64,000 nucleotides of DNA, from assembly GCF_027579695.1 (NCBI RefSeq), contig NC_083582.1, positions 29,970,464 to 30,034,463 on the forward strand, read 5' to 3'. The stretch comes from Neoarius graeffei. Its lineage: Eukaryota; Chordata; Actinopteri; Siluriformes; Ariidae. The position numbers were made by a program, and so were the translations under genes. Positions 10,991 through 21,985 of the stretch are shown in pieces; the stretch's first letter is position 1; every line of letters begins with the position of its first letter. The notes under the pieces were generated by a model. The model was given only the letters and a program-made list of their open reading frames with translations. It had not been told where the DNA came from and made no database searches.

Positions 10991-12039
10991 AACATCTGAA
11001 GAATGTCAATAAAAACAAAGCAATTTAACTTTTTGTGTGTTTATTAAGACATAAGTTAAATTGTAAGCAAAAAATAATAATTTTTTGTAAGCAAAAAATG
11101 GACTTTAGAAAAATATACAATTGTGCAAAATAAGTTGTCTTACAAAACAGTGGTCTGCGCAGGACAGTTTGTAGCCATACAGTCTGTTAGAGCAAGCCTA
11201 ACAGCTTGAGCACGGACCTTGTGAACACGGAACTGCCAGTGTTGCCAGATTGGGAGGTTTTAAATGCATTTTGGTGGATTTGAACATGTTTTGGGCTGGA
11301 AAACGTCAGCGGTATCTGGCAACACTGCTGATAACTTTGTTTATACTCTTGAATAGCTCTTCTTCATGACGACAACCAGAAGTGTACCAACACGATGGGG
11401 CGTGTAGCGCCACCTGTGGCTTGGGTGCACAATGTACCTCACACAATAGCTCGATTTCCTTGTCTGCATGTAGGATTGGATTTCTCTGGCACCCCTGCTG
11501 GGACCCTTAGCTCGATTACTGACAGCAGTTCAATTTGGATGTGCATGTAAACATACTGTATGTGTCAGCCCTGCGATAACCTGGTGACTTGTCCTGGATG
11601 TACCCCGCCTCTTACCCATAGTCAGCTGGGATAGGCTCCAGCTTGCCTGCAACCCCATACAGGATAAACAGCTACAGCTAATGGATGGAAGATGAGTATA
11701 ATTAGCAAGAAATAAAGGATTATCCTCAGTGTTTTTGAATTCACTTCCACAACTTTTCCACAAGACAAGAATTGGAAAGAGGATATCCATGATCTGACAA
11801 GAATTGTTAAAAGGCTACCCAGCTGGATTCACAGTCAGAAGGTGATGACATGGCTATTGGCTATTTTATCCATGTGGGACTGTCTATAGCAGCAAAAGGT
11901 GAGTCACAAGTATCTATGTTCCAAGCAGATATAGGGCAACTAGAATGAGTCAGGCAAGTTCAGAAGGTGAGAGGAACTGCAGCAGTTGAAGTGTCAGATT
12001 TGGGCACTGGTATCTCACAAGGCAGCAGGAGTACTGACT

Positions 12040-12440
12040 TTTTCTGCTCTCCAGACCTGCCTGACCCATCCTGATACCTTACTTATGGCTGGAGTTCTCA
12101 TCACGTCTCTCCTGCAAGGATGGCCCCATATGTGTACCGGTAGCCCTGATCCATCCTGATGTCCTACTTCTGACTGAAGTTCTTATCGCTTCGCTCCTGT
12201 GGAGGATGGCCCCATATGTACAGCTTAAAGATACAATTAGAATATAGCCCTGGACACTTAATACAAACAGTTTTACTACAATGGACTGCAGTTGTCATGA
12301 ACAGTTTTGCACTCAAGTCTCCATCAATGAACATTTGATAATGTCAACAAAATAAACTTCATGTCAAAACTATAATGAATTTCCTGGTTATACAATTGTA
12401 CCCTTTGACCATATAGGACAGTGAATGTACACTGTGATTA
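12040..12440 (+). repeat. Dispersed repeat, copy 1
   Basis: The sequence shares long similarity with 25250-25560. Shared blocks include GCACTCAAGTCTCCATCAA, AACTATAATGAATTTCCTGG and CTCCTGTGGAGGATG. The TGGAGGATGRCCCCA module occurs twice in this copy. In the other copy the same repeat runs on to a tail at 27480. It is probably part of a retroelement 3' region. Confidence 0.6.
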
Positions 12441-12772
12441 GAGTGCATGAAGGCATAGCTTAACTAAAAGGGAGGGCCAAGATAACAGAGGAATGAGGGC
12501 ATCCTGACACTGGAAGTCCCAAAACAGCCAATCTAACCCCCATACTCCCTGAATCTGCAACTTCTCCTGAAGAGAAAACCTAGTTAAAAAGGTCTCACTA
12601 AACCAAAGTTTTTTAACAGATTTAATACGAGTTCTATTTTGTCAGACCTTCCTGAGCCATCCTTAGAATTAGAATAGAGTTAGAATATATCTTTGTCACT
12701 GCACATCGTACAACATTGGATGCAATCCTACCAGTGCAACATCTGCTTTTATATATATATATATATATATAT

Positions 12773-13142
12773 GCGGCACGGTGGTGTAGTGGTTAGCGCT
12801 GTCGCCTCACAGCAAGAAGGTCCTGGGTTCGAGCCCCGGGGCCGGCGAGGGCCTTTCTGTGTGGAGTTTGCATGTTCTCCCCGTGTCCGCGTGGGTTTCC
12901 TCCGGGTGCTCCGGTTTCCCCCACAGTCCAAAGACATGCAGGTTAGGTTAACTGGTGACTCTAAATTGACCGTAGGTGTGAATGTGAGTGTGAATGGTTG
13001 TCTGTGTCTATGTGTCAGCCCTGTGATGACCTGGCGACTTGTCCAGGGTGTACCCCGCCTTTCGCCCGTAGTCAGCTGGGATAGGCTCCAGCTTGCCTGC
13101 AACCCTGTAGAAGGATAAAGCGGCTAGAGATAATGAGATGAG
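12773..13142 (+). repeat. SINE, GAGAT-tail subfamily
   Basis: A nearly consensus-like full-length copy with intact A and B boxes (GTAGTGGTTAGCGCTG, GGGTTCGAGCC) and tail GAGATGAGATGAGAT. Both flanks are AT microsatellite (12751-12772 and 13143-13174), so the target duplication is hidden in the (AT)n. Confidence 0.9.
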
Positions 13143-13144
13143 AT

Positions 13145-13175
<31 letters not shown>

Positions 13176-13176
13176 C

Positions 13177-13519
13177 CATCCATCATCTGTAGCCGCTTAT
13201 CCTGTTCTACAGGGTCGCAGCAAGCTGGAGCCTATCCCAGGTGACTATGGGCGAGAGGCAGGGTACACCCTGGACAAGTCTCCAGGTCATTGCAGGGCTG
13301 ACACATAAACACAAACAACCATTCACACCTATGGCCAATTTAGAGCCACCAATTAGCCTAACCTGCATGCCTTTGGACTGTGGGGGAAACCGGAGCACCC
13401 GGAGGAAACCCACACGGACACGGGGAGAGTGTGCAAACTCCACACAGAAAGGCCCTCGTCGGCTGCTGGGCCTTCTTGCTGTGAGGTGACAGCGCTAACC
13501 ACTACACCACCGTGCCACC
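13177..13519 (-). repeat. SINE, minus strand, facing the 12773 copy
   Basis: It starts on the + strand with CCATCCATCATCTGTAGCCG (tail) and ends with CACTACACCACCGTGCC (5' end). It belongs to the GGATGG-tail subfamily. With the preceding copy it makes an inverted pair separated by about 34 bp of AT repeat. A CT microsatellite follows at 13526-13550. Confidence 0.88.
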
Positions 13520-13550
13520 CCCCACTCTCTCTCTCTCTCTCTCTCTCTCT

Positions 13551-15049
13551 GGTGCAAGTATAAAACTTTCAAAAACCTGAAAAGTCTGACAAAGTCAGAC
13601 GTGCATGGCGCAGCCATGCAGGGGGGGTTACAAAGGGGGGTGAGCCCCCCTTAGGGTTAGAAAAAAAATTTAAATACAAGTTAAAATGGTTGTCTCTCAT
13701 GCAATCTCATGCAAACATTTATAATATTAATAGTTATATGATTTGCATATTCACATCAAATGTTTAATACATTTCATCAATTCATCTGAAAAAATATTTC
13801 AAGTACAAGGCTTGATATTTCAAAACATCTAGCAACTACTAATTTAAATGTTGAAACAACCATTTTTAATATGCTTTTGCTGTGATACCTTTTTTACAAT
13901 ATATACACAGCTTGAGTTAAAATAAGGGGCCACATGTCTTGATGTCCTCAGAAACTCCTGGATTTCAGCAAATAACAAGATTCAGCTTTTTCCATATACA
14001 AAAATATCTATATTTTATAATCCATTACTGACTACAAATGAGTTTTCAACCTAACAACCACATTAGAAAAGATGATAAAAAAGCTAACAAACTTATTTCA
14101 AGACTTACCTTACTTTTATTTAATAATTGAAAGGTAATCAAATGTTAAAAAAACGTTTATAAAAGCAGATACTTGTGATGAATAATTTCAATTCTAGAAG
14201 AAAGCACATTGCATTTGCACATCACACAATATCAGATGACAATTTAAATCACCAATAAATGTTTTGAATTCACTTATAACTACATAGCACAAAAATCAGA
14301 AAAGTGATTAGTCTCATCAGCATGACTTTTAAGCCCCTTCTTCCCGCTGGAGCCGTACTTGATAGTCTTTGAACAGCAGTCACAATACGCAACTCCCGGG
14401 ACGTCTGGTTTTCTCAGCCATATTCCCCATTTGTCACCGTTTTTGTGACACTCGCTTCACCATTCCCATCTCCATTTATTTCTAGACGTCTTTTCTAATT
14501 CTTTTGTATTGGAGCCTTCCGATACAAACTTCATTTTGACATATTTTGATCAGCAACCAGAGGCAAAGCACGTGGATCTGTCGCAAGGGAGGGACGCGAA
14601 ATAAGGCTTATTATAAAAGCTGAAGTTTCATTGGATGGCAGTTAACAGTGAGCCAATCAAAAGCACCATTCTAACTTGCACCAAAAGAAACGGCGACTCA
14701 TGGGAATAGGTGTGTTGATTTGGTCGAACAATGTGCTACATGCGTGAAATATGATATCACACATGTATAACACCGTGAAACAAGGGGCTAGTCAGGACCG
14801 CTCGTCGGTGAGCGGCGTATAAATTGAATGAGGTTTGTGGCAAAGACGAGATGAAAACATTTGTCTCGTGCAGAGACTGTACCGTGGTAACCCGGTAATA
14901 CGCTGAGAGTGAGACAGTGAGAGGGCCACCCCTATTCCCCCCCCCCCCCCCCCCCGAAAATCTCAATGGATTTACACGATTTGGAAAAATTACTTTTTCA
15001 GAACTGAAAAAAACGGAGCTTCCGCCACATGCCAGAAAACTTGCACCCA
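13551..15049 (-). mobile_element. Probable non-autonomous hAT derivative with BED-finger remnant
   Basis: The outer edges GGTGCAAGT and ACTTGCACC are complementary. The interior is AT-rich, with a C-run at 14938-14956 and one recognisable relict exon on the minus strand (14290-14534). No clean target duplication is visible, so the borders are provisional. The exon suggests the same broad hAT group as the element at 31415-34865. Confidence 0.45.
14290..14534 (-). pseudogene. BED-type zinc finger remnant of a hAT transposase
   Basis: Reading from the ATG at 14534 down, the frame gives KTSRNKWRWEW, one in-frame TGA, then KNGDKWGIWLRKP, VAYCDCCSKTIKYGS and GKKGLKSHADETNH. The C-x2-C pair followed about 20 residues later by H-x4-H fits the BED finger that begins many fish hAT transposases. 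It is a single relict exon with no catalytic domain nearby. Confidence 0.55.
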
Positions 15050-15250
15050 TGTGTATATATAATTTGTTTTTACAACTCTAAACAGAAATATATACACATA
15101 CAAGACATTCACACTCTGCTGTTTTTTAATTGCACAGTCCATTTAAAACAAGTAGCATTTAATACAGTTATGGCTATTGGGTAGAAGCTGTATTTCAGTC
15201 TATTCATCTGTGTTTTAATTGACCTCAACCATCTGCCCAAGGGCAGCAGT

Positions 15251-17065
15251 TCAAACAGAGAATATCCAGGGTGGGATAGATCTTTTAATATACCCTGGGC
15301 TCTTTTGAGGCAGCAGGGACTGCAAAGCTCTTCCCAGGAGGGGAAAGGTCATCCGATGATCTTCTGGGTGGTGGTGATGACCCTCTGGAATGCTTTCCTC
15401 TCTGCTGCTGTGCAGCTGGCAAACCACACACTGATGCAGTATGTAAGTATGCTCTCTATGGAGCAACGGTAGAAGGACACAAGCAGTTTTTGAGTGAGGT
15501 AGTTCTTCCTGAGGATCCTCAGGAAGTAAAGTCTGCTGTGCCTTCTTTATCACTTCTGTGGTGTTGGTGATCCAGGTCAGGTCCTCCTTTATGTTCACCA
15601 CAAGGAACCAGAAGTCCAAGACCCTCTCCACACATTCCCTGCTGATGAAAATAGGCTGAATGTCCATTTTCTTTTTCCTGAAGTCTATGATCAGCTCCTT
15701 GGTTTTGGTGGTGTTGAGGACCAGGTTGTTATCTCTATACCACTCAGATAGCTGCTCCACCTCATCCAGATAAGCAGACTCATTACCCCCAGAGATGAGC
15801 CCCACTACGGTAGTGTCATCCACAAATTTGATAATGCCATTACTGGAGTGAACGGGGGTGCAGTTGTAAGTGTAGAGGGTGAAGAGTAGGAGGGTCAGCA
15901 CACAGTTTTGTGGGGAGCCAGTGCTGAGGGCTGAGGAAATGTGGGGGCCTACTCTCATCCTCTGGGAGTGATCAGACAGGAAGTGCTTAATCTAGAGGCA
16001 GATGAAGTGAGACAGTTCCAAGTCTGTAAGTTTGGACATCAGTCTATGAGGGGGGATGGTGATGAATGCTGAGCTAAAGTCCACAAAGAGCAGCCTAGTG
16101 TAGTTCCCCTGCCACTCAAGGTGAGTGAGGGCAGTTCGGAGAGTTGTGGCTATGGTGTCTTCTGTAGACCTGTTAGTTCTGTAAGCATACTGGTGTGTAT
16201 CTAACATGGGTGGGAGACTTGCAATGATGTGAGTCTAGACCAGTTTCTCAAAGTACTTAATAATGACAGGAGTAAGTGCCACTGGAGGGTAGTCATTCAG
16301 GCTGCTGCTGATGGTCTTTTTTGGCAGTGGAAATATGGCAGAGGACTTCAGGCATGGTGAGATGGTGGAATGGGATATGGACTGGTTGAAGATCTTGTTG
16401 AAAACCCCAGCCAGCTGATCTGTGCAGTCCAGCAGCACCCATCTGCAGACACCATTGGGTCCCAAAGCTTTCCTCACCACCCTCAGTGTGCACCTCACCT
16501 TTGTGCTCCTCCACACTGAGGATGTGGCTGCTGTGGGCTGGTGGATGTAATGTATTTGCCTCTGGTGGCTCCTCCTCAAAGCAGACAAAGAAGTGGTTCA
16601 GCTCCTCTGCCAGTGAACCATCACCATCAGCAGCTGAAAGGTTGCTGGATTTGTAGTTGGTGATGTGCTGGACCCCCTGCCACATCTGCCTTGTGTTGTT
16701 GCTGTGGAAATAGTCCTCAATCTTCCTCTTGTAAGCAGCCGTGGCCTTTCTGATGCCTCTTTTCATGTTGGCTCTGGCAGCACTGTATTGTGCCCCATCA
16801 CCAGACCTGAAAGCGATGTTTCTGTCCCTGAGCAGGCAGTGGACCTCTTTCATCATCCAGAGCTTCTGGTTAGGATAGACCTGGATGCACTTGTCCATAG
16901 TGGCAGTGTCCATGCAGTACTTAATGTAACACAGGACAATTGTTGTGTACTTTTCCAGGTCCTGATGTTCAAAGATATCCCAGTTTGTTCTTTCGAAACA
17001 GTCCTGCAGCTGATGAGAGGTACCTTCAGGTCATGTTTTAACAGTCTTGGATATAGCCAGAACAT
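15251..17065 (-). pseudogene. LINE reverse transcriptase, degraded (minus strand)
   Basis: Successive minus-strand frames read YPNQKLWMMKEVHCLLRDRN and RQMWQGVQHITNYK (linker), AYRTNRSTEDTIATTLRTAL with LFVDFSSAF (RT core), then SPQNCVLTLLLFTLYT, KFVDDTTVVGLISGGNES and LVLNTTKTKELIIDFRKK. The usual FADDT core reads FVDDT here. Several frame changes and a C-run at 17077-17090 show that it is inactive. This LINE family is very common in teleosts. Confidence 0.8.
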
Positions 17066-17750
17066 TTTTTTCTGGGGGGGGGGGGGTATATACTGGAATT
17101 AAGAGCAGGGACATGTGGTCAGACTGGCCCAGGTGTGGTAGTGGTTTAGCCCTGAAGCCCTGTTTGATGTTGGAGTAGAACTTATCCAGTGCTCCTCTAG
17201 TAGCACATTTGATGTGCTGATGGAATTTACAGTGGGGCAAAAAAGTATTTAGTCAGCCACCAATTGTGCAAGTTCTCCCACTTAAAAAGATGAGAGAGGC
17301 CTGTAATTTTCATTATAGGTACACTTCAACTATGAGAGACAGAATGGGGAGAAAGAATCCAGGAAATCACATTGTGGGATTTTTAATGAATTAATTGGTA
17401 AATTCCTCGGTAAAATAAGTATTTGGTCACCTACAAACAAGCAAGATTTCTGGCTCTCACAGACCTGTAACTTCTTCTTTAAGAGGCTCCTCTGTCCTCC
17501 ACTTCTTACCTGTATTAATGGCACCTGTTTGAACTTGTTATCAGTATAAAAGACACCTGTCCACAACCTCAAACAGTCACACTCCAAACTCCACTATGGC
17601 CAAGACCAAAGAGCTGTCAAAGGACACCAGAAGCAAAATTGTAGACCTGCACCAGGCTGGGAAGACTGAATCTGCAATAGGTAAGCAGCTTGGTGTGAAG
17701 AAATCAACTGTGGGAGCAATTATTAGAAAATGGAAGACATACATGTTTCC

Positions 17751-18527
17751 GCTATGAAACATGCCCTTCATCGGCAGACTGAAATAAGCGAGTGCTTGTG
17801 GGTGTCTACGGCAGATGTGACCCGCCGTATTGGTGCCCTGGAACAGCACTCTGATCATGGCCACAATGGTTTTGTTGGGCCAGTGAAGCGGCTGGAGGAT
17901 GGGAATGTAAGCACTGACCATGCTGCCAAATTCGTGGCTGCTGGAGATGCCGACAGCTTGGCGGAGGTGACCGAAATTTTAGAGGACCGACACCGAGGAG
18001 AGCTACAGAGACCGAAGCTCCTTACAATGGAAAGTGCCACACCAACACACAGCCCCGGATTATCAAAGTGGAGCGACGTGGTGAGAAAGGGGAAACGAAA
18101 GAGCACTGAGGAGTACCAACATGGAACACGCTCGGGGAAATCTTCATTGGGCCAAAAGAAAACTGGAAAAACTATTGTGGGCACAGGAGATGCAGGGGGC
18201 ATCAAGATGATAACAACAAAAAGGGTGAGTGTTTTTGCATCCAGATTTTCACCCGATATAGATGCTGAGGTACTGCGTACTCACCTTGCGAGTAAACTTG
18301 GACATGGTGTGTTATGTGAAAGGATTGTCACTGTTAACACCAGATACGCATCATTTAAAGTGTCCACTGAATGCAAAGAAATTGGCGATATGTATAACCC
18401 GGAGCTTTGGCCCGAGGGAACATATGTAAGCCGTTTTTACGAACCACGGAAGGCTGGAATAATTGGTAATGCGGCTACACTATCTGCTGGGGCCACGAGT
18501 GCGCTCGCTACTGACATGAGTGCCTAA
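17751..18527 (+). CDS. LINE ORF1 protein (nucleic-acid-binding)
   Basis: An open frame of about 258 codons runs from the first ATG inside the LINE ([12 protein letters not shown]) to TAA at 18525-18527. The middle is polar and basic ([12 protein letters not shown]). The C-terminal third ([20 protein letters not shown] ... TRYASFKV) resembles the RRM-like fold of LINE ORF1 proteins. The frame also continues upstream into the Tc1 sequence, to an ATG at 17730. The role is RNA binding and chaperoning during retrotransposition, inferred from position and shape. Confidence 0.6.
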   Translation, partial: AMKHALHRQTEISECLWVSTADVTRRIGALEQHSDHGHNGFVGPVKRLEDGNVSTDHAAKFVAAGDADSLAEVTEILEDRHRGELQRPKLLTMESATPTHSPGLSKWSDVVRKGKRKSTEEYQHGTRSGKSSLGQKKTGKTIVGTGDAGGIKMITTKRVSVFASRFSPDIDAEVLRTHLASKLGHGVLCERIVTVNTRYASFKVSTECKEIGDMYNPELWPEGTYVSRFYEPRKAGIIGNAATLSAGATSALATDMSA

Positions 18528-18540
18528 TCATGGTGTTGCT

Positions 18541-20985
18541 ATGGATATAAATATTCTGTCATACAATTGTCGTGGCCTACGTCTGGGCCAAAGTGCAGCA
18601 GATAAAGCTCGCCGCTTGGTTGTTGATCAACTGTTGGAACAATGTCACATACTGTGTCTACAGGAAATTTTCCTAGCAAAACAGGATTTAAAGGGACTGA
18701 ATTCCGTAAGTGACAGTTTCCATGGGGCAGGAGAGTCCACCACTGACCTCAGCCAGGGTATAAAAAGGGGCAGAATTCCAGGAGGTGTGGCAATCCTGTG
18801 GAATAAGAGACTGGACTCAGCCATTAATGTCATAAGGCTTGCTGTGGATTGGTGTATTGCTATACAGGTCACTCAGGGGGATAAGAAATTTATTATTTTA
18901 AATGTTTACATCCCATATGAATGTCAACATAATGAGGAAGAATATGTAAATAAGCTTGCTTTTATTACTTCTTACCTTCAAAGTGAGTGTGTCACAAACA
19001 TTTTTATTGTTGGAGATATGAACGCGGATATCTCAGACAAAAGGTCAAGCTTTGCTAATCACATAAGGAATTTTTGTGTAGATAATAACCTGATTCTTTC
19101 TAGCAAAGAGCTTTTGCCAGCCGAAAGCTATACATATATTAGTGAAGCTTGGCACACCACATCCTGGTTAGATCATTGTCTCTCTACAGCTGATGCTCAT
19201 GCCTCCTTGTCACACATGGAAATCCTATATAATGTATCCACTTCTGATCACATCCCAGTAAAGATGGTTGTCAGATCTGAGTACATACCCGCAACAGTAA
19301 AATGTGCAAATAATTCTATTCCTGGTAAACTGGATTGGTCATCTTTTTCATGTGAAGACATAGCTTCTTATTGTAAATATTCTGATCAGCTATTGAGCAA
19401 TATATATCTCCCTATAGATGCACTTTCATGTAAAAATTGTAACTGTACAAATACCAAACATAATACATACATCTCTGCAATGTATACTGACATTGTCTCT
19501 TGTTTACTTGAAGCTAGTAAGCCTCACCTTAAAGTCGTAAGGAGAGGGAAAGTCCGGCCTGGATGGAATATCTATGTAGCAGAATTCTATGCTGAGGCTC
19601 GTGAAGCTACTAAATCTTGGGCAATGGCTGGTAAACCAAGACAGGGGCCCATTTTTGAGTATAAGAAGAGTACAAATGCAAAATACAAATATGCAGTTCG
19701 TTTCATTAGTAAAAATGAACAATGTATGAGGGCCGACTCTATGGCAAAGAAACTTTTAAATAATACTAACAATGATTTTTGGAAAGAGGTGAAACATATT
19801 AATGGGTACAAACCCTCTTTACCATGTTCAGTAGATGGAGTCTCTGGAGCTAGTAATATTGCAGAGTTTTGGCGAATGCATTACAGTAAACTATTTAATT
19901 CGACTCAGCCTAGCACCCGTCGAGTAGCAAATGTTGAAGCTATTGAGGTGATCAAGTCTCATGAGGTTTCCCAAGCGATTAAAAATGTATCAATAAATAA
20001 AACAACAGGGATGGATGCTATCTCTGCTGAACATCTTAAATATGCCAGCTTTAGGTTAAGTATACTTCTTGCCTTATGCTTCACTGCCCTCATGGCCCAT
20101 GGTTTTCTTCCAGATTCCATGATGACAGTGCAGCTGGTTCCTGTGATTAAGGATAAAGCTGGAAAAGTGGGATCCTCTGATAACTACAGGCCCATTGCTT
20201 TAGCTAATATATTGTCCAAAGTGGTTGAGCAAATTATCTTGCAGAGAATTAATTATTTAATTACCTCTACAGATCACCAATTTGGTTTTAAACCGAGACA
20301 TGGCACAGACATGTGCATATATGTATTAAAAGAACTGCTGAACAACTACAAGAGAAAAAACTCCTCAATTTTTATTTGTTTCTTAGATGCTTCTAAGGCA
20401 TTTGATCGAATAAATCATGATAAATTATTTAAAAATCTTGGTGCAGTTGGTGTCCCCAAGTATATAGTCAGAATATTGTCCTACTGGTATGCCCAGCAAA
20501 CCATGCAGGTGAAATGGGACAACTGTTTGTCTGCCCCCTTTCATATCAGAAATGGAGTAAGACAGGGGAGTATATTATCGCCTGTTTTGTTTAATTTCTA
20601 TATGAATGAGCTGTCCCATAATATAAGAACATGTAAAACTGGCTGTATGGTGGTCAGTACAGTTATGAACCATCTTATGTATGCTGATGACTGTGTAATT
20701 TTTAGCCCTAGCTCAGCTGGTCTGCAGCAGCTCCTTAATGTATGTTCTGTGTTTGGGGAGCAGCAAGATATAAGGTACAATGAGCTTAAGAGTGTGATCA
20801 TGATTTGCAGAACCATAGAAGATAAGTATATGACTTTCCCTGACTTTAAACTGTCAGGAAAGGTCCTAAACATCTGTAGGGAAGTGAAATATCTGGGACA
20901 TGTTATCACAGACCAACTGACAGATGATGAGGATATTTATCGCCAGTGCCGTATGTTGTGTGTGCAAGCAAATGTATTGGCATGA
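18541..20985 (+). CDS. LINE ORF2: endonuclease and reverse transcriptase, one nonsense codon
   Basis: The first ATG (MDINILSYNCRGL) is 13 nt after the ORF1 stop. The N-terminal 240 residues are an APE-like endonuclease with LSYNCRG, LCLQEIF, FIVGDMNAD and SDHIPVK. The reverse transcriptase follows: SDNYRPIALANILSKV, HQFGFKPRHGTD, FLDASKAFDRINHDK, VRQGSILSPVLFNFYMNEL and the catalytic YADDCVIF. The frame stops at TGA 20983-20985 but stays open in the same frame to 21351 (LFKAYCSPLYTAHLW, ALRILLKRPRW). One premature stop, probably an Arg CGA changed to TGA, therefore cuts the usual C-terminus. The copy is otherwise well preserved and thus young. Confidence 0.85.
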   Translation: MDINILSYNCRGLRLGQSAADKARRLVVDQLLEQCHILCLQEIFLAKQDLKGLNSVSDSFHGAGESTTDLSQGIKRGRIPGGVAILWNKRLDSAINVIRLAVDWCIAIQVTQGDKKFIILNVYIPYECQHNEEEYVNKLAFITSYLQSECVTNIFIVGDMNADISDKRSSFANHIRNFCVDNNLILSSKELLPAESYTYISEAWHTTSWLDHCLSTADAHASLSHMEILYNVSTSDHIPVKMVVRSEYIPATVKCANNSIPGKLDWSSFSCEDIASYCKYSDQLLSNIYLPIDALSCKNCNCTNTKHNTYISAMYTDIVSCLLEASKPHLKVVRRGKVRPGWNIYVAEFYAEAREATKSWAMAGKPRQGPIFEYKKSTNAKYKYAVRFISKNEQCMRADSMAKKLLNNTNNDFWKEVKHINGYKPSLPCSVDGVSGASNIAEFWRMHYSKLFNSTQPSTRRVANVEAIEVIKSHEVSQAIKNVSINKTTGMDAISAEHLKYASFRLSILLALCFTALMAHGFLPDSMMTVQLVPVIKDKAGKVGSSDNYRPIALANILSKVVEQIILQRINYLITSTDHQFGFKPRHGTDMCIYVLKELLNNYKRKNSSIFICFLDASKAFDRINHDKLFKNLGAVGVPKYIVRILSYWYAQQTMQVKWDNCLSAPFHIRNGVRQGSILSPVLFNFYMNELSHNIRTCKTGCMVVSTVMNHLMYADDCVIFSPSSAGLQQLLNVCSVFGEQQDIRYNELKSVIMICRTIEDKYMTFPDFKLSGKVLNICREVKYLGHVITDQLTDDEDIYRQCRMLCVQANVLA

Positions 20986-21351
20986 AAATTTGGTAACTGC
21001 TCTGATAATGTGAAGTTGACTCTCTTTAAAGCGTATTGTTCACCTCTATATACTGCACATTTATGGTTAAACTATAAAAAATCCAGCTTCCAGAGATTAC
21101 AAGTGGCTTACAATGATGCGTTGAGGATACTCCTAAAAAGGCCCAGATGGACAAGTGCGAGTGGGCTGTGTGTGAGTGCTGGAGTTAATACACTGAATGC
21201 AGTGTTGAGAAACACAATGTATAGATTTATCTGCAGGCTGAATGACTTAAAAAACCAAAATGTTGTGGCACTAGTAAGCATGGTATACAGTGACACTCGC
21301 TGCACATCTCAGTATTGGAAGCATTGGTATAAGTGTCTCTTGAAATTGTGA
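20986..21351 (+). pseudogene. LINE ORF2 C-terminal extension after the premature stop
   Basis: These codons continue the ORF2 frame for 121 residues after the TGA, to TGA at 21349-21351. They contain the conserved end of this LINE group (LFKAYCSPLYTAHLW and VAYNDALRILLKRPRW). They are unlikely to be translated unless the stop is bypassed. Confidence 0.75.
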
Positions 21352-21769
21352 CATTAGATGTTTTTAATTTTGTGTGTTGTTTGTAATGATTTGTTTTTAT
21401 ATTGTGATTGTGGGGTTTTTTTTTGTTATTTGTCTTATGTGTTAATTTAATTGTTTTTTTTTGTACTTTGTGGGGATGGACCTTGAGTCTGGAATAAAGC
21501 ATCATCATCATCATCATACAAGACCACTGATAATCTCCCTCGATCTGGGGCTCCACGCAAGATCTCACCCCGTGGGGTCAAAATGATCACAAGAACAGTG
21601 AGCAAAAATCCCAGAACCACACAGGGGGACCTAGTGAATGACCTGCAGAGAGCTGGGACCAAAGTAACAAAGGCTACCATCAGTAACACACTACGCTGCC
21701 AGAGACTCAAATCCTGCAGTGCCAGACGTGTCCTCCTGCTTAAGTCAGTACATGTCCAGGCTCGTCTGA

Positions 21770-21985
<216 letters not shown>

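Larger units (their letters stand above)
10122..11558. mobile_element. DNA element with CAGTG.GTTTACATGCACAT ends
   Basis: The left end CAGTGCGTTTACATGCACAT and the complement of the right end, CAGTATGTTTACATGCACAT, differ at two or three positions. It is flanked by TAT at 10119-10121 and 11559-11561. It interrupts a SINE and itself holds a minus-strand SINE (10484-10837) and a GT/AT microsatellite. No transposase is seen. The superfamily is uncertain. Confidence 0.75.
9886..11688 (+). repeat. Second SINE in tandem, split by a DNA element
   Basis: The SINE's 5' part is 9886-10121 and its 3' part is 11562-11688. The middle is occupied by the DNA element 10122-11558. The flanking duplication AAGATGAGTAT recurs at 9873 and at 11689. 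It is the same subfamily as the SINE at 9502 and sits in the same orientation directly behind it. Confidence 0.85.
17744..21516 (+). mobile_element. Nearly intact non-LTR retrotransposon (LINE) with two ORFs
   Basis: The LINE is inserted in the Tc1 transposase gene of 17230-22607. It carries ORF1, then ORF2 with endonuclease and reverse transcriptase, a short 3' UTR ending GGAATAAAGC, and an (ATC)n tail at 21500-21516. A short target duplication, ATACA, is visible on both sides. There is almost no 5' UTR before ORF1, so the copy is probably slightly 5'-truncated. I would place it in the jockey/L2/CR1 superfamily, clade unresolved. Confidence 0.88.

Noticed and set aside
17577-18205. Minus-strand frames overlapping Tc1 and LINE ORF1
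   Set aside because: Shadows of the plus-strand Tc1 transposase and LINE ORF1.
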